Source: Acidobacteriota bacterium (lineage in GTDB: Bacteria > Acidobacteriota > Thermoanaerobaculia > Multivoradales > J023). From it: 64,000 nt of DNA. Below, piece by piece: positions 8,275-17,543 of the stretch. Under the pieces are notes generated by a model that was not told where the DNA came from, ran no database searches, and saw only the letters and a program-made list of their open reading frames with translations. The DNA lies in contig JAJCXR010000040.1 of NCBI GenBank assembly GCA_029263315.1, positions 248,001 to 312,000 of the forward strand. The letters are read 5' to 3'. Position numbers and translations under genes: made by a program. How positions within the stretch are numbered: position 1 is the first letter of the stretch; the number at the start of each line of letters is the position of its first letter.

Positions 8275-8814
8275 ATGCTAACTAGGTCCTGCGCCTTTGC
8301 AACCGATCGCCTAGAGATTGCGGAATGGCACTCGTTTCCGGAATCTACCTATGATCACCAGCAGTTGCCAGCTGACGTGGCAGGCATGCTCACCGAAGAC
8401 GTCACCAAGTCACTACCACCCCCCTGGCAAGGCAAGTACTCCTTGAAGCGAGCCGCTTCATGGGTAGCAGAACGTGATCTGGAGGGCACGACCCTTCTGG
8501 TGCTCGACCGGCAAGCTGCACAGCCCATTGGCCTGATCATTCTTTTCGAATCCCAGCCTTCCATTGAATCGACTCAAATCGAGCTCCGACTTGGCTACCT
8601 TCTATCCCAGTCCTTCTGGGGCCGTGGCTACGCCAGCGAAATGCTCCATGGTCTACTGCTCTGGTGTATGGAACAGGCCCCCATTTCCTCTCTTGTCGGC
8701 GGCGTGTCGCGAGACAATCCTGCTTCTCGTCGTGTCCTTGAGAAACTCGGTTTTCTACTGGCACATTCCTCTCCAGATGAAGATTTCTTCAAAATCGTAC
8801 TGAGAGAGCGATAA
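8275..8814 (+). CDS. GNAT family N-acetyltransferase (RimJ/RimL-like)
   Basis: 179 residues. The N-terminus (ATDRLEI) and the acetyl-CoA block (LGYLLSQSFWGRGYASEML) followed by VSRDNPASRRVLEKLGF are typical of the RimJ/RimL branch, which acetylates ribosomal N-termini or small molecules including antibiotics. Substrate cannot be predicted. It is a single gene, 152 bp after marC, in the same less GC-rich patch, and is followed by an interspersed repeat copy and a hairpin. Confidence 0.85.
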   Translation: MLTRSCAFATDRLEIAEWHSFPESTYDHQQLPADVAGMLTEDVTKSLPPPWQGKYSLKRAASWVAERDLEGTTLLVLDRQAAQPIGLIILFESQPSIESTQIELRLGYLLSQSFWGRGYASEMLHGLLLWCMEQAPISSLVGGVSRDNPASRRVLEKLGFLLAHSSPDEDFFKIVLRER

Positions 8815-8863
8815 CCATGAGGAGAGCACCCCCGTGAGGAGCATCAGACCTGCAACGGAAATC

Positions 8864-9044
8864 CGAGCGAGCCCGGACGGAGTGCTGTCCGAGCCGCAGG
8901 GCCATGGAATCGAGATTCAATATTGATATCAATGGCATTAATGGGCTTAGATCGATAGGTCAGTGTTGGGACGAGTTTGCGGAGGCCGCGCACAGCCGAA
9001 GGGCTCCCGCCCCTCATCGTTTTATCGGACGGGAACTAGTTAGC
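8864..9044 (+). repeat. Interspersed intergenic repeat, copy 1
   Basis: This ~180-bp stretch matches the reverse complement of 39331-39540 over most of its length, and its left third also matches 59201-59317. Shared landmarks are GAGCGAGC.CGGACGGAGTG, the 17-mer GAGCCGCAGGGCCATGG, the palindrome TTGATATCAA and GCCGAAGGGCTCCCGCCCC. It carries no credible ORF. Whether it is a non-autonomous element or a structured RNA is unknown. Confidence 0.75.
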
Positions 9045-9059
9045 GCCGAGTGATGATGA

Positions 9060-9088
9060 GGGCAGCCGAGCGCTCTGCTCGACTGCCC
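9060..9088. terminator. Hairpin between convergent genes
   Basis: GGGCAGCCGAGC is followed after 5 nt by GCTCGACTGCCC; the single mismatch becomes a G-U pair in the minus-strand transcript. It lies 53 bp past the stop of the permease/peptidase gene and 245 bp past the GNAT gene. There is no T-run on either side, so it is at best a weak intrinsic terminator. Confidence 0.45.
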
Positions 9089-9140
9089 TTCCGACCCTAG
9101 CAAGGTTACGAGCCAGAGAACAAATCGCTCCGGCCACCCC

Positions 9141-12100
9141 CTACGACACCTCGTCCGCCTTCTCAACCTTGTCCATGTTGTCGTTACTGTTGCGATCGAC
9201 CAGCTTGTTGTAGGGATCGATGCCGGCTCGCACCGGCAGCTCGTCGACCACCAGCTCGAAGACCGGCGCCGCGTCTTGGATGTATCGTTTCTCCAGGAAG
9301 AGCACCTTGGGCACTTTCTTGCCGTCCACTTCTTGCTCGCCGAAGACACCGATATCGATCCAATCGTCGATCGGAATCTCAGTCTCGACTCCGTCGCCGT
9401 CGGCCCGCAGCTTGCGTGCCTTGGTGGCGAGGTGCACGACGTACTTGCCGTCAGCCCGTTGGTGGTAGGTCGCCTCGTCGACTTCGTTTTCGAACAAGGT
9501 GATGTTCTCGAACAGATCGGCGATCAGAGCCTTCTTGTCCGCCGGGATTGCTTGCCCCACGAAGTCGAGAAACTCGATGGTGTTGGTGAACGGTGGTTGC
9601 TGGAACTTCTTCGCCTCGACGTAAGCCGCCAGGGCCTCGTTGAGGGCTGTCTCGCCCACGTAGTCCCGCAAGGCGTACATGACGACGCTGCCCTTGCGAT
9701 AGTGGATGTAGCCTTGATTCTCCACCAACATCAGCGGCATCTCCTCGACACGCTCTCCGGAACGATCTCGCAAGTAGCGATCGAGCTCGAACTTGAGGAA
9801 CCGACGCATCTTGTCAGGCCCGTACTCCTCCTCCATCACCATCAGCGCCGAGTACTGGGACATGGTCTCCGACAACATGGTGGCCCCTTGCACAAAACCG
9901 CCGATCACCTGATGGGCCCACCACTGATGGGCCACCTCATGGGCGGTGACGTAGTAGGGGTAATCGATCGGTTCGTCGTCCTCCTCATCGAGCTTGGCAA
10001 TGAAGCCGATAGACTCGGAAAACGGCACTGTGTTGGGAAAAGCTTGCGCAAAAGTCGCGTAGCGCGGAAACTCGAGGATGCGCATTTGCCGATGTTGGTA
10101 GGGCCCAAAATTGGCTTCGAAATAGGCCAACGAATCCTTCACCGACTCGATCATGCGGTCGATGTTGAAATGATGCGGCGCGTGATAATAGATCTCGATG
10201 TCCACATCATTCCACTTGTCTTGGACCACCGTGTAATCGGCCGACAGATAGGAATAAAAATGTAATATCGGCGCATCCATCTTGTAATGAAAATAGCGTC
10301 GGCCGTCGCTACGCCACTCCTTCTGCAAATACCCAGGGGCGATGGCGATCTGATCCTCCGAAGTGCTGACCACCGTCTCGAAGTCGACCCAATCGGAATC
10401 CTTGCCCAGGTAGGTATTGCGCCGCGCCTCCAGATCGTCCACCTTGGCGAATCGCTCCACCGGCGGCAGTCCATGTTTGCGTCGATCGGCTCGATCCTGC
10501 AGCTCCTGCCCGGGGTTGTAGCCGAAACGGGGGAAATATTGAGTGTTGTTGAAAAATGTACCGTTGTAAACCAAGCTGGTATTGGAGCGACTGTTGACGA
10601 AGCCCTTGGCGGCGATGGTCAGATCGAAACGTAGCTCCATCTCCTCGCCGGGAAGCCAAGGCGTAGGAAGCTCGTAGATGGCATAGCCGAGCACATCGTC
10701 TTGGATCTTGGCCTCCAGATCCTTCAAATCGTAGCTGCCGATCTGCACACTGTTGACGTCCACCTGCGGCGGAATGCTCATGTGGATATCGCGCAGCGGT
10801 TCCGCATTCTTGTTGACCATGCGATAGCGTCCCCGCGCTTCGACGCGGCGCTCCTTGGGGAAGATGTCGACATCCGCATAGACCCCGACCACCCGAGGTA
10901 GATCGACATCAATGTACTGACGGTATTCTTTCTCATACCTGGCTTGACGGGCTTCGAGCTTGTCGTCCGGCAAGTACTCGTTCAAGACGTTGGTGTTGTA
11001 GAAAATCCAGCTGCCGCAGGCGACAAAACCGAGCAAGGCGACGGCCAAGGCTCCCTTGACCGGGCCCCGAAAACGCTGCCGGGCCAAGTCGAAGCGCTTG
11101 CGCCACGCGAAATCGTTGCCGCGCACCCAGAAGAGGACGGCGATCGAGGTCAGCAAGGCAGCGCCAAAAACCCAGTAAACATTGAACCAAACCAGCGGCG
11201 TGACGAAGTGGCCGTAGCCGTTCATGTCCGAATAGGGAGCCGCGGGTGTCGAGCCGAAACGGTAGAGATAGTGGTCAAAATCCAAGGCATCGAGGGCTTG
11301 AGTGCTGACCAAGAAAACAATCATCACCAAATAGCCGATGAACTTGTTGGGTGAGATGACCTGTACAAAGCTGGCGAAGAAACAGCCCAGCAAGAAAGGC
11401 ATCACCACGACGAGAAAACCCTTGGCATAAACCATGGGCTCGAATTCGAAATATCCCTGGCTCGCCTGGTAGCCGACCGTCGCCAACATGCCGGCTAGTA
11501 GAAATGCCAGCACCACCAGCTGTTGCGCCACCATCTTGGCGGCGAAAAACACCCAATTGGGCACCGGCATCGAGTCGTAAACCCCGGACAGGTCCAACGA
11601 ACGCTCCCGCCAAATGAGCTCGCCACTGTAGAAAATGACGATGATCATCAGCAGAAAGGCGTAGCTGCCCTCGATGCCCTGGATCATCAAACGGCTCACC
11701 GGATAGACCGAGGTTCCGAAGAGACGCTCGAAGAAACTCAAGCTGGCCAGCAGGTTGAAAAGTCCAAAAGCGAGCAAGGTGATGAACAGGGAACCCTTGA
11801 AGACGGCTCCGAGCTCGAGCCTTGTCTGCCGCAGAAACTGTTTCCAGGCAGCCGCCGTGCCGAAGAAGCGATCCGCCAGTGGAATAGGGGCGAGAATCGC
11901 GACCGGACGCCGGGCCAACTCCACATCCGCCGTCGCCTTGCGACGACGACGCAGCCAGCGGGGCAAAATACGCACCGGAGGCTGCTCCGTCGACAAGCGA
12001 AAACGCCAGCAGGACACCAGCAAGATCACCAACCCCACCGCCACCCACAGCAAGCGGTTGTAGAGCAGCACGCCGGTCACCTCGGGGATGGCCGAATTGC

Positions 12101-12779
12101 GTTCGACCACCGTCCAGTATTTGGTGATGTCCTGCAACGCCCCCAAGCCAAAAGGATCGAGCATCGCTGAGAGAAACTGGGAGTCCAGGTCACGGATCAT
12201 GCGTCGGCTGAGAAACGACAAAGAAAAGAAACCCACGACGCCGAGGTAGGTCTTCAACATGCTGCGGGTGAGACTCGCCAAAGAGAAGAACACACTGCCG
12301 GTGAACAGCAAGTTGGGGATCACCAAGACCAGCAAGGCGAAGACATAGGGGGCGATCCTGAAGGGTCCCAAGAGCTCGGGATCGATCCACGGCATGGCTC
12401 CACCCGCCAGCATGCCGACGACGTTACCCATGTAGACGGCACAGGAGATCAGGATGGCGCCCAGAAAACGGCCCCCGAGGTACTGCAACTTGCTGATCGG
12501 TCGAGAAAAGATCAGCTCGGTGCTCTTGCTTTCGAAGTCCCGCAGAATGGCCCCCGCCAAAAAAACGGTGGTGATGAAAATGCCCAGGATACTCATGATC
12601 CCCAACATATTGATGATCACCCAAGGGGCGTTGCGGTTGACATTGCCGATGGCACCGCCGATGTTCACACCATCGGTGCTGGTGGCCAGGAAAGTCATCA
12701 AAGCGAAGAAAAACGTCATCACCCAAACCAAGGGTTGACGCAACTGGTAGCGCAACTCGAAGAGTGCAATGCGTAACAT
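9141..12779 (-). CDS. ABC-2 type permease fused to an M1 family aminopeptidase
   Basis: 1212 residues from the ATG at 12779; the frame stays open 96 codons further but overlaps the ATPase gene and lacks homology. The N-terminal ~640 residues form an ABC-2 permease with two sets of membrane helices (starting LFELRYQLRQPLVWV) joined by a cytosolic loop. The rest is an extracytoplasmic gluzincin peptidase: HEVAHQWW around residue 945 with the second Glu in MLSETMSQY, giving HExxH-18-E. The GAMEN motif of classic M1 enzymes is replaced by PFSESIGFI, usual for this fused subfamily. The ATPase gene ends 11 bp upstream, so the two form a transporter unit. Cargo unknown. Confidence 0.9.
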   Translation of the reverse strand: MLRIALFELRYQLRQPLVWVMTFFFALMTFLATSTDGVNIGGAIGNVNRNAPWVIINMLGIMSILGIFITTVFLAGAILRDFESKSTELIFSRPISKLQYLGGRFLGAILISCAVYMGNVVGMLAGGAMPWIDPELLGPFRIAPYVFALLVLVIPNLLFTGSVFFSLASLTRSMLKTYLGVVGFFSLSFLSRRMIRDLDSQFLSAMLDPFGLGALQDITKYWTVVERNSAIPEVTGVLLYNRLLWVAVGLVILLVSCWRFRLSTEQPPVRILPRWLRRRRKATADVELARRPVAILAPIPLADRFFGTAAAWKQFLRQTRLELGAVFKGSLFITLLAFGLFNLLASLSFFERLFGTSVYPVSRLMIQGIEGSYAFLLMIIVIFYSGELIWRERSLDLSGVYDSMPVPNWVFFAAKMVAQQLVVLAFLLAGMLATVGYQASQGYFEFEPMVYAKGFLVVVMPFLLGCFFASFVQVISPNKFIGYLVMIVFLVSTQALDALDFDHYLYRFGSTPAAPYSDMNGYGHFVTPLVWFNVYWVFGAALLTSIAVLFWVRGNDFAWRKRFDLARQRFRGPVKGALAVALLGFVACGSWIFYNTNVLNEYLPDDKLEARQARYEKEYRQYIDVDLPRVVGVYADVDIFPKERRVEARGRYRMVNKNAEPLRDIHMSIPPQVDVNSVQIGSYDLKDLEAKIQDDVLGYAIYELPTPWLPGEEMELRFDLTIAAKGFVNSRSNTSLVYNGTFFNNTQYFPRFGYNPGQELQDRADRRKHGLPPVERFAKVDDLEARRNTYLGKDSDWVDFETVVSTSEDQIAIAPGYLQKEWRSDGRRYFHYKMDAPILHFYSYLSADYTVVQDKWNDVDIEIYYHAPHHFNIDRMIESVKDSLAYFEANFGPYQHRQMRILEFPRYATFAQAFPNTVPFSESIGFIAKLDEEDDEPIDYPYYVTAHEVAHQWWAHQVIGGFVQGATMLSETMSQYSALMVMEEEYGPDKMRRFLKFELDRYLRDRSGERVEEMPLMLVENQGYIHYRKGSVVMYALRDYVGETALNEALAAYVEAKKFQQPPFTNTIEFLDFVGQAIPADKKALIADLFENITLFENEVDEATYHQRADGKYVVHLATKARKLRADGDGVETEIPIDDWIDIGVFGEQEVDGKKVPKVLFLEKRYIQDAAPVFELVVDELPVRAGIDPYNKLVDRNSNDNMDKVEKADEVS

Positions 12780-12790
12780 GACAGCTCCCC

Positions 12791-13660
12791 TCAAGCGGCC
12801 CGGTTGAGGGTCGAAAAATAGACATCTTCGAGCACCGCGTCGATGGGCTCGAAACCGTCGCCGAGGGGGGCTTCGCTGTAGACGTGGATGATCAGTTGGC
12901 CGCCGAACCAGCGGGTCGAGATCACCGACAGGCGGCGTTGGTAATCCTCGAGCTCGAGCTTGTCGATGGTCTTGCGCCAGATCTTCCCTTCGAGCTTCTG
13001 GACCACCGTGGCGGGATCGCCGGTCAGCTGGACGCGGCCGCCGGCGATGATGGCCATCCTCTGGCACAGATCGCTGACATCCTCGACGATGTGGGTGGAG
13101 AGAATGACCACAACGTTCTCACCGATCTCCGACAGCAGATTGAGAAAACGATTGCGCTCCTCGGGATCGAGGCCCGCCGTCGGTTCGTCGACGATGATCA
13201 GCTGCGGATCGCCAATCAAGGCCTGGGCGATACCAAAACGCTGTTTCATGCCGCCGGAGTAGGTGCTGAGGTTGCGCTTGCGCACGGCGTAGAGGTTGGT
13301 CATTTGCAGCAGATGTTCCACCAGCTCCTTGCGCTGTCGGCCGACGGTGACCCCTTTGAGCAGGGCCAGGTGATCGAGCATGGCTAGGGCGGAGATGCGT
13401 GGATAGACGCCGAACTCCTGGGGCAAGTATCCGAGAATCTGCCGCACTTCCTGTTTCTGGCGTAAGACGTCCAACTCGCCGAAGGTGATAGTGCCTTCGT
13501 CGGCCTCCTGGAGGGTGGCGATGGTACGCATCAGGGTCGACTTACCGGCTCCGTTGGGTCCCAGGAGGCCAAACATGCCCCGCGGAATCTCCAAGCTCAC
13601 TCCCTTGAGAGCTTGCACATTACCGGGATAGGTCTTGGAGAGGTTTTCGATCTTGAGCAT
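12791..13660 (-). CDS. ABC transporter ATP-binding protein
   Basis: 289 residues. Walker A GPNGAGKST near residue 40, signature TYSGGMKQR, Walker B LIIVDEPTAGLDP, and the H-loop STHIVED are intact. The C-terminal ~70 residues (after GKIWRKTI) form the accessory domain seen in ATPases that pair with ABC-2 permeases. Start ATG at 13660. It sits directly upstream of the permease/M1 fusion and must energise it. Confidence 0.94.
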   Translation of the reverse strand: MLKIENLSKTYPGNVQALKGVSLEIPRGMFGLLGPNGAGKSTLMRTIATLQEADEGTITFGELDVLRQKQEVRQILGYLPQEFGVYPRISALAMLDHLALLKGVTVGRQRKELVEHLLQMTNLYAVRKRNLSTYSGGMKQRFGIAQALIGDPQLIIVDEPTAGLDPEERNRFLNLLSEIGENVVVILSTHIVEDVSDLCQRMAIIAGGRVQLTGDPATVVQKLEGKIWRKTIDKLELEDYQRRLSVISTRWFGGQLIIHVYSEAPLGDGFEPIDAVLEDVYFSTLNRAA

Positions 13661-13990
13661 GTGGGCCCCTATTGGTCTCGAGGCCGCGGACGGGTCCGTA
13701 GCCGAGCGGTTGTGGTGAATGGGTCCCAGTCGGGATCCACAGGTCGGCTCACGGGATGAAAGCGCAGGGACGCGAAGCCGATGAAGGCGAATTCTTGACT
13801 CAGGGCTCGAGCTTTCATCCCATCGAGGCGCCTAGTCAACAAACGGTGCAGAGGGGCCATTTGTTTCGTTGGTGTTTTGTCAATGCCATGTCGAGGGTCC
13901 TGCGAGACGGCCTTTGATAGACTGCGCTCACCATTGCCGCGTCAAAAAGCTCTGCGTCAAAAGCACTGAGACATTCTTGGAGGTCCCGCC
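13661..13990. other. Divergent intergenic region
   Basis: 330 bp between the ABC ATPase (minus) and the SRPBCC/GyrI gene (plus). It must hold promoters for both directions. I see no convincing -35/-10 pair, repeat or RNA; small ORFs here have no recognisable features. Confidence 0.4.
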
Positions 13991-15022
13991 ATGCGCAACC
14001 TGCTCTACGTGTTCCTCGGCCTCTGCGCCGTGGTCACCCTGTTGGCCATCATCGGTTTGTTCTTGCCCGCTGAGGTCCATCTGGAACGGGACATCGTCAT
14101 CGACGCTCCGGCGAGCACCGTCTTCACCCTGCTGAACGGTTTTACGCGCATGAAGGAGTGGTCCCCGTGGGCCAAAATCGATCCTGCCGCCGTGTACACC
14201 ATCACCGGCCCCAGCCATGGCGTCGGTGCTCAACAAGCCTGGCAGAGCGACCATCGCGATGTCGGCTCCGGCATCCAGGAGATCACCGGCAGCATTCCCT
14301 ATGAGCGAATCGAGACCTATCTGGACTTCGGTCCCCAAGGCATTGCCCAGGCCTACTACCAGTTGACACCACAGGACGGAGGCACCCACCTCACCTGGGC
14401 TTTCGACACCGACTTCGGCATCAACATCATGGGTCGCTATTTTGGGTTGATGTTCGAAAGCATGTTGGGTCCAGCCTACGAAGAGGGACTGGCCAACCTC
14501 AAGCAGTTGGCGGAAAGCCTGCCACCGGCCGACTTCGCGGACCTCGAAGCCGAAATCATCGACGTGGCGCCCCAGACCATCGCCTATGTCAGCGTCACGA
14601 CAAATCAAGACAAGGACGAGATCGGCGCGGCTTTTGCTCAAGCCTACGCTCGAGTCGGCGACTTCATCGACCAGAACGGTTTGACGATGGGCGGCCCTCC
14701 CCTGGCCATCAACATCCTATGGGAGGACAATACCTTCATTTTCGAGGCGGGCATACCTATCGTCAACCCACCCGATGATGACGTCGACGCCGGTTCGGAA
14801 GTGCAAGTGAAATCGACTCACGGCGGCAGGGCGCTGAAGACCATTCACACCGGCAACTATGACGCTCTGGAGCAACACTACGAGAAGATCGAAGCCTACA
14901 TGGCTGCCCATGGGTTCGAAGCGACGGGCCCACCGTGGGACGTGTGGATCAGCGATCCTGGGTCGACCCCGGAAGACGAGTTGGTGACCCACGCATTTTT
15001 TCCCCTGGGACCGGCGTCGTAG
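13991..15022 (+). CDS. Membrane-anchored SRPBCC domain protein with C-terminal GyrI-like domain
   Basis: 343 residues; GGAGGT ribosome site before the ATG. An N-terminal hydrophobic helix (LLYVFLGLCAVVTLLAIIG) anchors it. Residues ~25-175 form a START/SRPBCC ligand-binding fold (RDIVIDAPASTVFTLL, MKEWSPWAKIDP). Residues ~185-343 look like the GyrI/AraC effector-binding domain (IAYVSVTTN..., VKSTHGGRALKTIHTGNYDALEQHY split over the two motifs at the end), a small-molecule binding fold. The final ~80 codons are repeated almost exactly at 35513-35752, beyond the biosynthetic cluster. It converges with the cluster's last gene. Ligand unknown. Confidence 0.85.
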   Translation: MRNLLYVFLGLCAVVTLLAIIGLFLPAEVHLERDIVIDAPASTVFTLLNGFTRMKEWSPWAKIDPAAVYTITGPSHGVGAQQAWQSDHRDVGSGIQEITGSIPYERIETYLDFGPQGIAQAYYQLTPQDGGTHLTWAFDTDFGINIMGRYFGLMFESMLGPAYEEGLANLKQLAESLPPADFADLEAEIIDVAPQTIAYVSVTTNQDKDEIGAAFAQAYARVGDFIDQNGLTMGGPPLAINILWEDNTFIFEAGIPIVNPPDDDVDAGSEVQVKSTHGGRALKTIHTGNYDALEQHYEKIEAYMAAHGFEATGPPWDVWISDPGSTPEDELVTHAFFPLGPAS

Positions 15023-15025
15023 GGT
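14785..15025 (+). repeat. Left copy of the ~240-bp direct repeat flanking the biosynthetic cluster
   Basis: This 3' end of the SRPBCC/GyrI gene, including its stop codon, recurs at 35513-35752 in the same orientation. By eye the copies differ by four substitutions and one 1-bp deletion. The left copy belongs to the intact gene. The two copies bracket the complete NRPS/PKS operon. Confidence 0.93.
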
Positions 15026-15068
15026 TGAGCAGCCAATTCGTACCCCACCAGAGCTTGGATGCAAGGCA

Positions 15069-17543
15069 TCACTCGCTGCGCAAGGCGCGCAACGGCTGTA
15101 GGTTGACGGCACGGAGGACAGCGCTGAGGTTGGCGAGCAGGGCGATGAACAGTAGAAGAATCGCCATACCGGCGAAGATCTTGGCATCGAAACCGCTGAC
15201 CCCAAACAGCAAATTGGAGAGCACGCGGACAAACAACGCGGTGCCCAACCATCCGCCCAGAATGCCGCACAGCACGAGGTTCATCCCTTGTCGTACCAAC
15301 AGGCTGACCAAGCGGGACCTCTCGGCCCCCAGTGCCATGCGCACCCCGAGCTCTTGACGACGCAGTCGCATGCCATAGGACATCACGCCGAAGATGCCGA
15401 CCGCGGCGATCAGTGTGGCGACGGCCGCGAACAGGGTCAATAGGGACGCAGCCAGGCGCAGAGCCCAAAGGGAGGCGATTTTCTCCTGCTCCATGGTCGC
15501 CACGTGGGTCCAAGGCAAGGCAGGCTCAAGGAGCCTTAGCTTACGCAACAGGCCATCGAGAACCTCCCCCGGCGAGCCGTGAGTGCGGACAAAGAGATGC
15601 ACGCTCTCACTGTAGCTCTGCTCCAAAGGAAGGTAGAGAAACGGCAACGGTGCCTCGCCGACGGCGTTGTACTTGGCGTCTCGCACCACTCCGATCACCT
15701 CACAAGGCAGCGCAATACCCCGCACCTGAAGGCGCCGTCCCAAGGGATCGTCCCCGGGCCACAGGGTCGACGCCATGGTCTCGTTGATGATCGCCACCCG
15801 ATGCGCCTCAGCATCGTCCCCCGCCCTGAAGTTGCGCCCCGACCGCAAGGCTATGTCGAAGCTGGTGAAATAGTCATGGCTGACAAAATTGGTAGTGACC
15901 AGCCGGCCATTTTCGGGATCGAGAGCATCGACGCCCTCCACCGTGACGGTGCGAAGAAAACCACTGAAGCGCTGGTTGAACGGTCTCACGGTGGCCAGAG
16001 CTGCCGATTTCACCTGCGGCAGGCCGGCCGCCACCTCCACCACCCGACGATGCAAGTCCGCCCCCCGTTGCGGCTCATAGCCCAAGGTTCCCAGGTTGTA
16101 GGCCACAACGCCCAACTCGTCCTCGGCGAAACCCGCCTCGACGCGACGTGCTCGGTCAAGGCTGACGATAAAGAGCGCTGAGACGATCAGCGTTCCGAGG
16201 CTGAGGGCCACTTGGGACATGACCAAGGCACCACGTATCGTCCACAGCCGACCGCTACCGGGAATCGGCCGCGCATCCCGCAGCACAGTGCTCAGGGGAA
16301 TCTGCGCTAGCCGCAGCCACGGCCCGAGGCTTGCCAGCAGGGCCATGACCAGAGCGACCAGAAGCGTCCACCCCAGGACCTTGCCGTCGAAACCCAGATC
16401 CGGCTGCGCATTGAGCAATATGGGCGGTCGCAGGCTCCACAGGACATCCCGCCCCCAGTAGGCCAGGAGCAGACCAACAATACTACCCGCCATGGCCAGC
16501 ACCAGGCTTTCTAAGAGGAGCTGGCGGGCCAGCCCACCGAAGCTCGATCCCAAAGCTAAACGCAAGCTCATTTCTGGCCGTCGGCGCTCGGCACGCACCA
16601 TCAGCAGGTGCCCGACATTGGCGCAAACCAAGAGCAGCACTGCCCCCACCATCAGCATTAGGACACCCCCCGCTCTGACAAAAAGCTGCCGTTGATCGGG
16701 GCGGAAGGTGGACTCCAGGAGGGGTACCACGGTGACCGTGCGATCACGGTTGGCATCCGGGTACTGGGTTGCCAGTTGCTGCGCCACGATCTTGGTGGAG
16801 GCGATGGCCTGTTCCAGGGTCACGCCATGGGGCAATCTGCCGAGCAGCCCGAACATCAAGGCCCGACGTTCTTGATGGTACAGGCGCAGGGGACCCGAAA
16901 ACAGCTGCTGGCGCATCATCATCGGAACCCAGAGATCCGGCGGACGGGCCAGATCGGGGCCATTGAAACCCTGCGGAGCCACGCCGACGATCTCGTAGGG
17001 CTGACCATTGAGGGTGACCCTCCGACCGACGGCCCGTCCCGATGCCGCGAAGTGGCTTTGCCATAGGCGATGGCTCAGCACCACCACTGGTTGGGCCCGC
17101 CGCGGGCCGTTCTCTTCCGGCAAGAAGAATCGACCGGCGGCGGCTCCCATGCCCAACATGTCGAAGAATCCCGCCGTCACCGCCTGGCCGGTGACCTCCT
17201 CGGGGGTCTCACCAAGCTCCATGGCCAAGGGAATCGCCACATAGGCGCTGAGGTGCTCGAAGGCCGGGCTGTGATCCCGCAAATCCTCGAAATTGGCGAA
17301 GGACGTCGGGTGATGGGAGCCCCGAGGCCCGTCGACGAAGCGCTGGTCGACGGTGTACACCGAAACGAGGCTTTCCACGTCCTCCACCGGCATGGGATCC
17401 AGCAGGATGGCATTGAGGATCGTGAAGATCGCCGTGTTGACGCCGATCCCGAGGCCCAAGGACACCACCACCGTCAGGCTGACCCAAGGGCTCTTGAGGA
17501 GAATGCGCAGGGAGTGCTTCAGGTCGTCTATCAACATGCTCAT
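15069..17543 (-). CDS. ADOP family ABC transporter permease (last gene of the NRPS/PKS operon)
   Basis: 824 residues with the duplicated architecture of the Acidobacterial Duplicated Orphan Permease family: a MacB-type periplasmic domain and FtsX-type helices, repeated. N-terminus KSPWVSLTVVVSLGLGIGVNTAIF is diagnostic, as are VGVAPQGFNG and the final ILLLFIALLANLSAVLRAVNLQPLRALR. These permeases occur without a linked ATPase, as here. The start ATG overlaps the MFS stop by 4 bp (ATGA), so translation is coupled to the exporter. Position at the end of the operon suggests self-protection or export of the product; that is inference. Confidence 0.88.
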   Translation of the reverse strand: MSMLIDDLKHSLRILLKSPWVSLTVVVSLGLGIGVNTAIFTILNAILLDPMPVEDVESLVSVYTVDQRFVDGPRGSHHPTSFANFEDLRDHSPAFEHLSAYVAIPLAMELGETPEEVTGQAVTAGFFDMLGMGAAAGRFFLPEENGPRRAQPVVVLSHRLWQSHFAASGRAVGRRVTLNGQPYEIVGVAPQGFNGPDLARPPDLWVPMMMRQQLFSGPLRLYHQERRALMFGLLGRLPHGVTLEQAIASTKIVAQQLATQYPDANRDRTVTVVPLLESTFRPDQRQLFVRAGGVLMLMVGAVLLLVCANVGHLLMVRAERRRPEMSLRLALGSSFGGLARQLLLESLVLAMAGSIVGLLLAYWGRDVLWSLRPPILLNAQPDLGFDGKVLGWTLLVALVMALLASLGPWLRLAQIPLSTVLRDARPIPGSGRLWTIRGALVMSQVALSLGTLIVSALFIVSLDRARRVEAGFAEDELGVVAYNLGTLGYEPQRGADLHRRVVEVAAGLPQVKSAALATVRPFNQRFSGFLRTVTVEGVDALDPENGRLVTTNFVSHDYFTSFDIALRSGRNFRAGDDAEAHRVAIINETMASTLWPGDDPLGRRLQVRGIALPCEVIGVVRDAKYNAVGEAPLPFLYLPLEQSYSESVHLFVRTHGSPGEVLDGLLRKLRLLEPALPWTHVATMEQEKIASLWALRLAASLLTLFAAVATLIAAVGIFGVMSYGMRLRRQELGVRMALGAERSRLVSLLVRQGMNLVLCGILGGWLGTALFVRVLSNLLFGVSGFDAKIFAGMAILLLFIALLANLSAVLRAVNLQPLRALRSE

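Noticed and set aside
13669..13860. Small ORF in the divergent spacer before the ABC ATPase
   Set aside because: No ribosome site, no motif, Arg-rich composition typical of noncoding GC-rich DNA.
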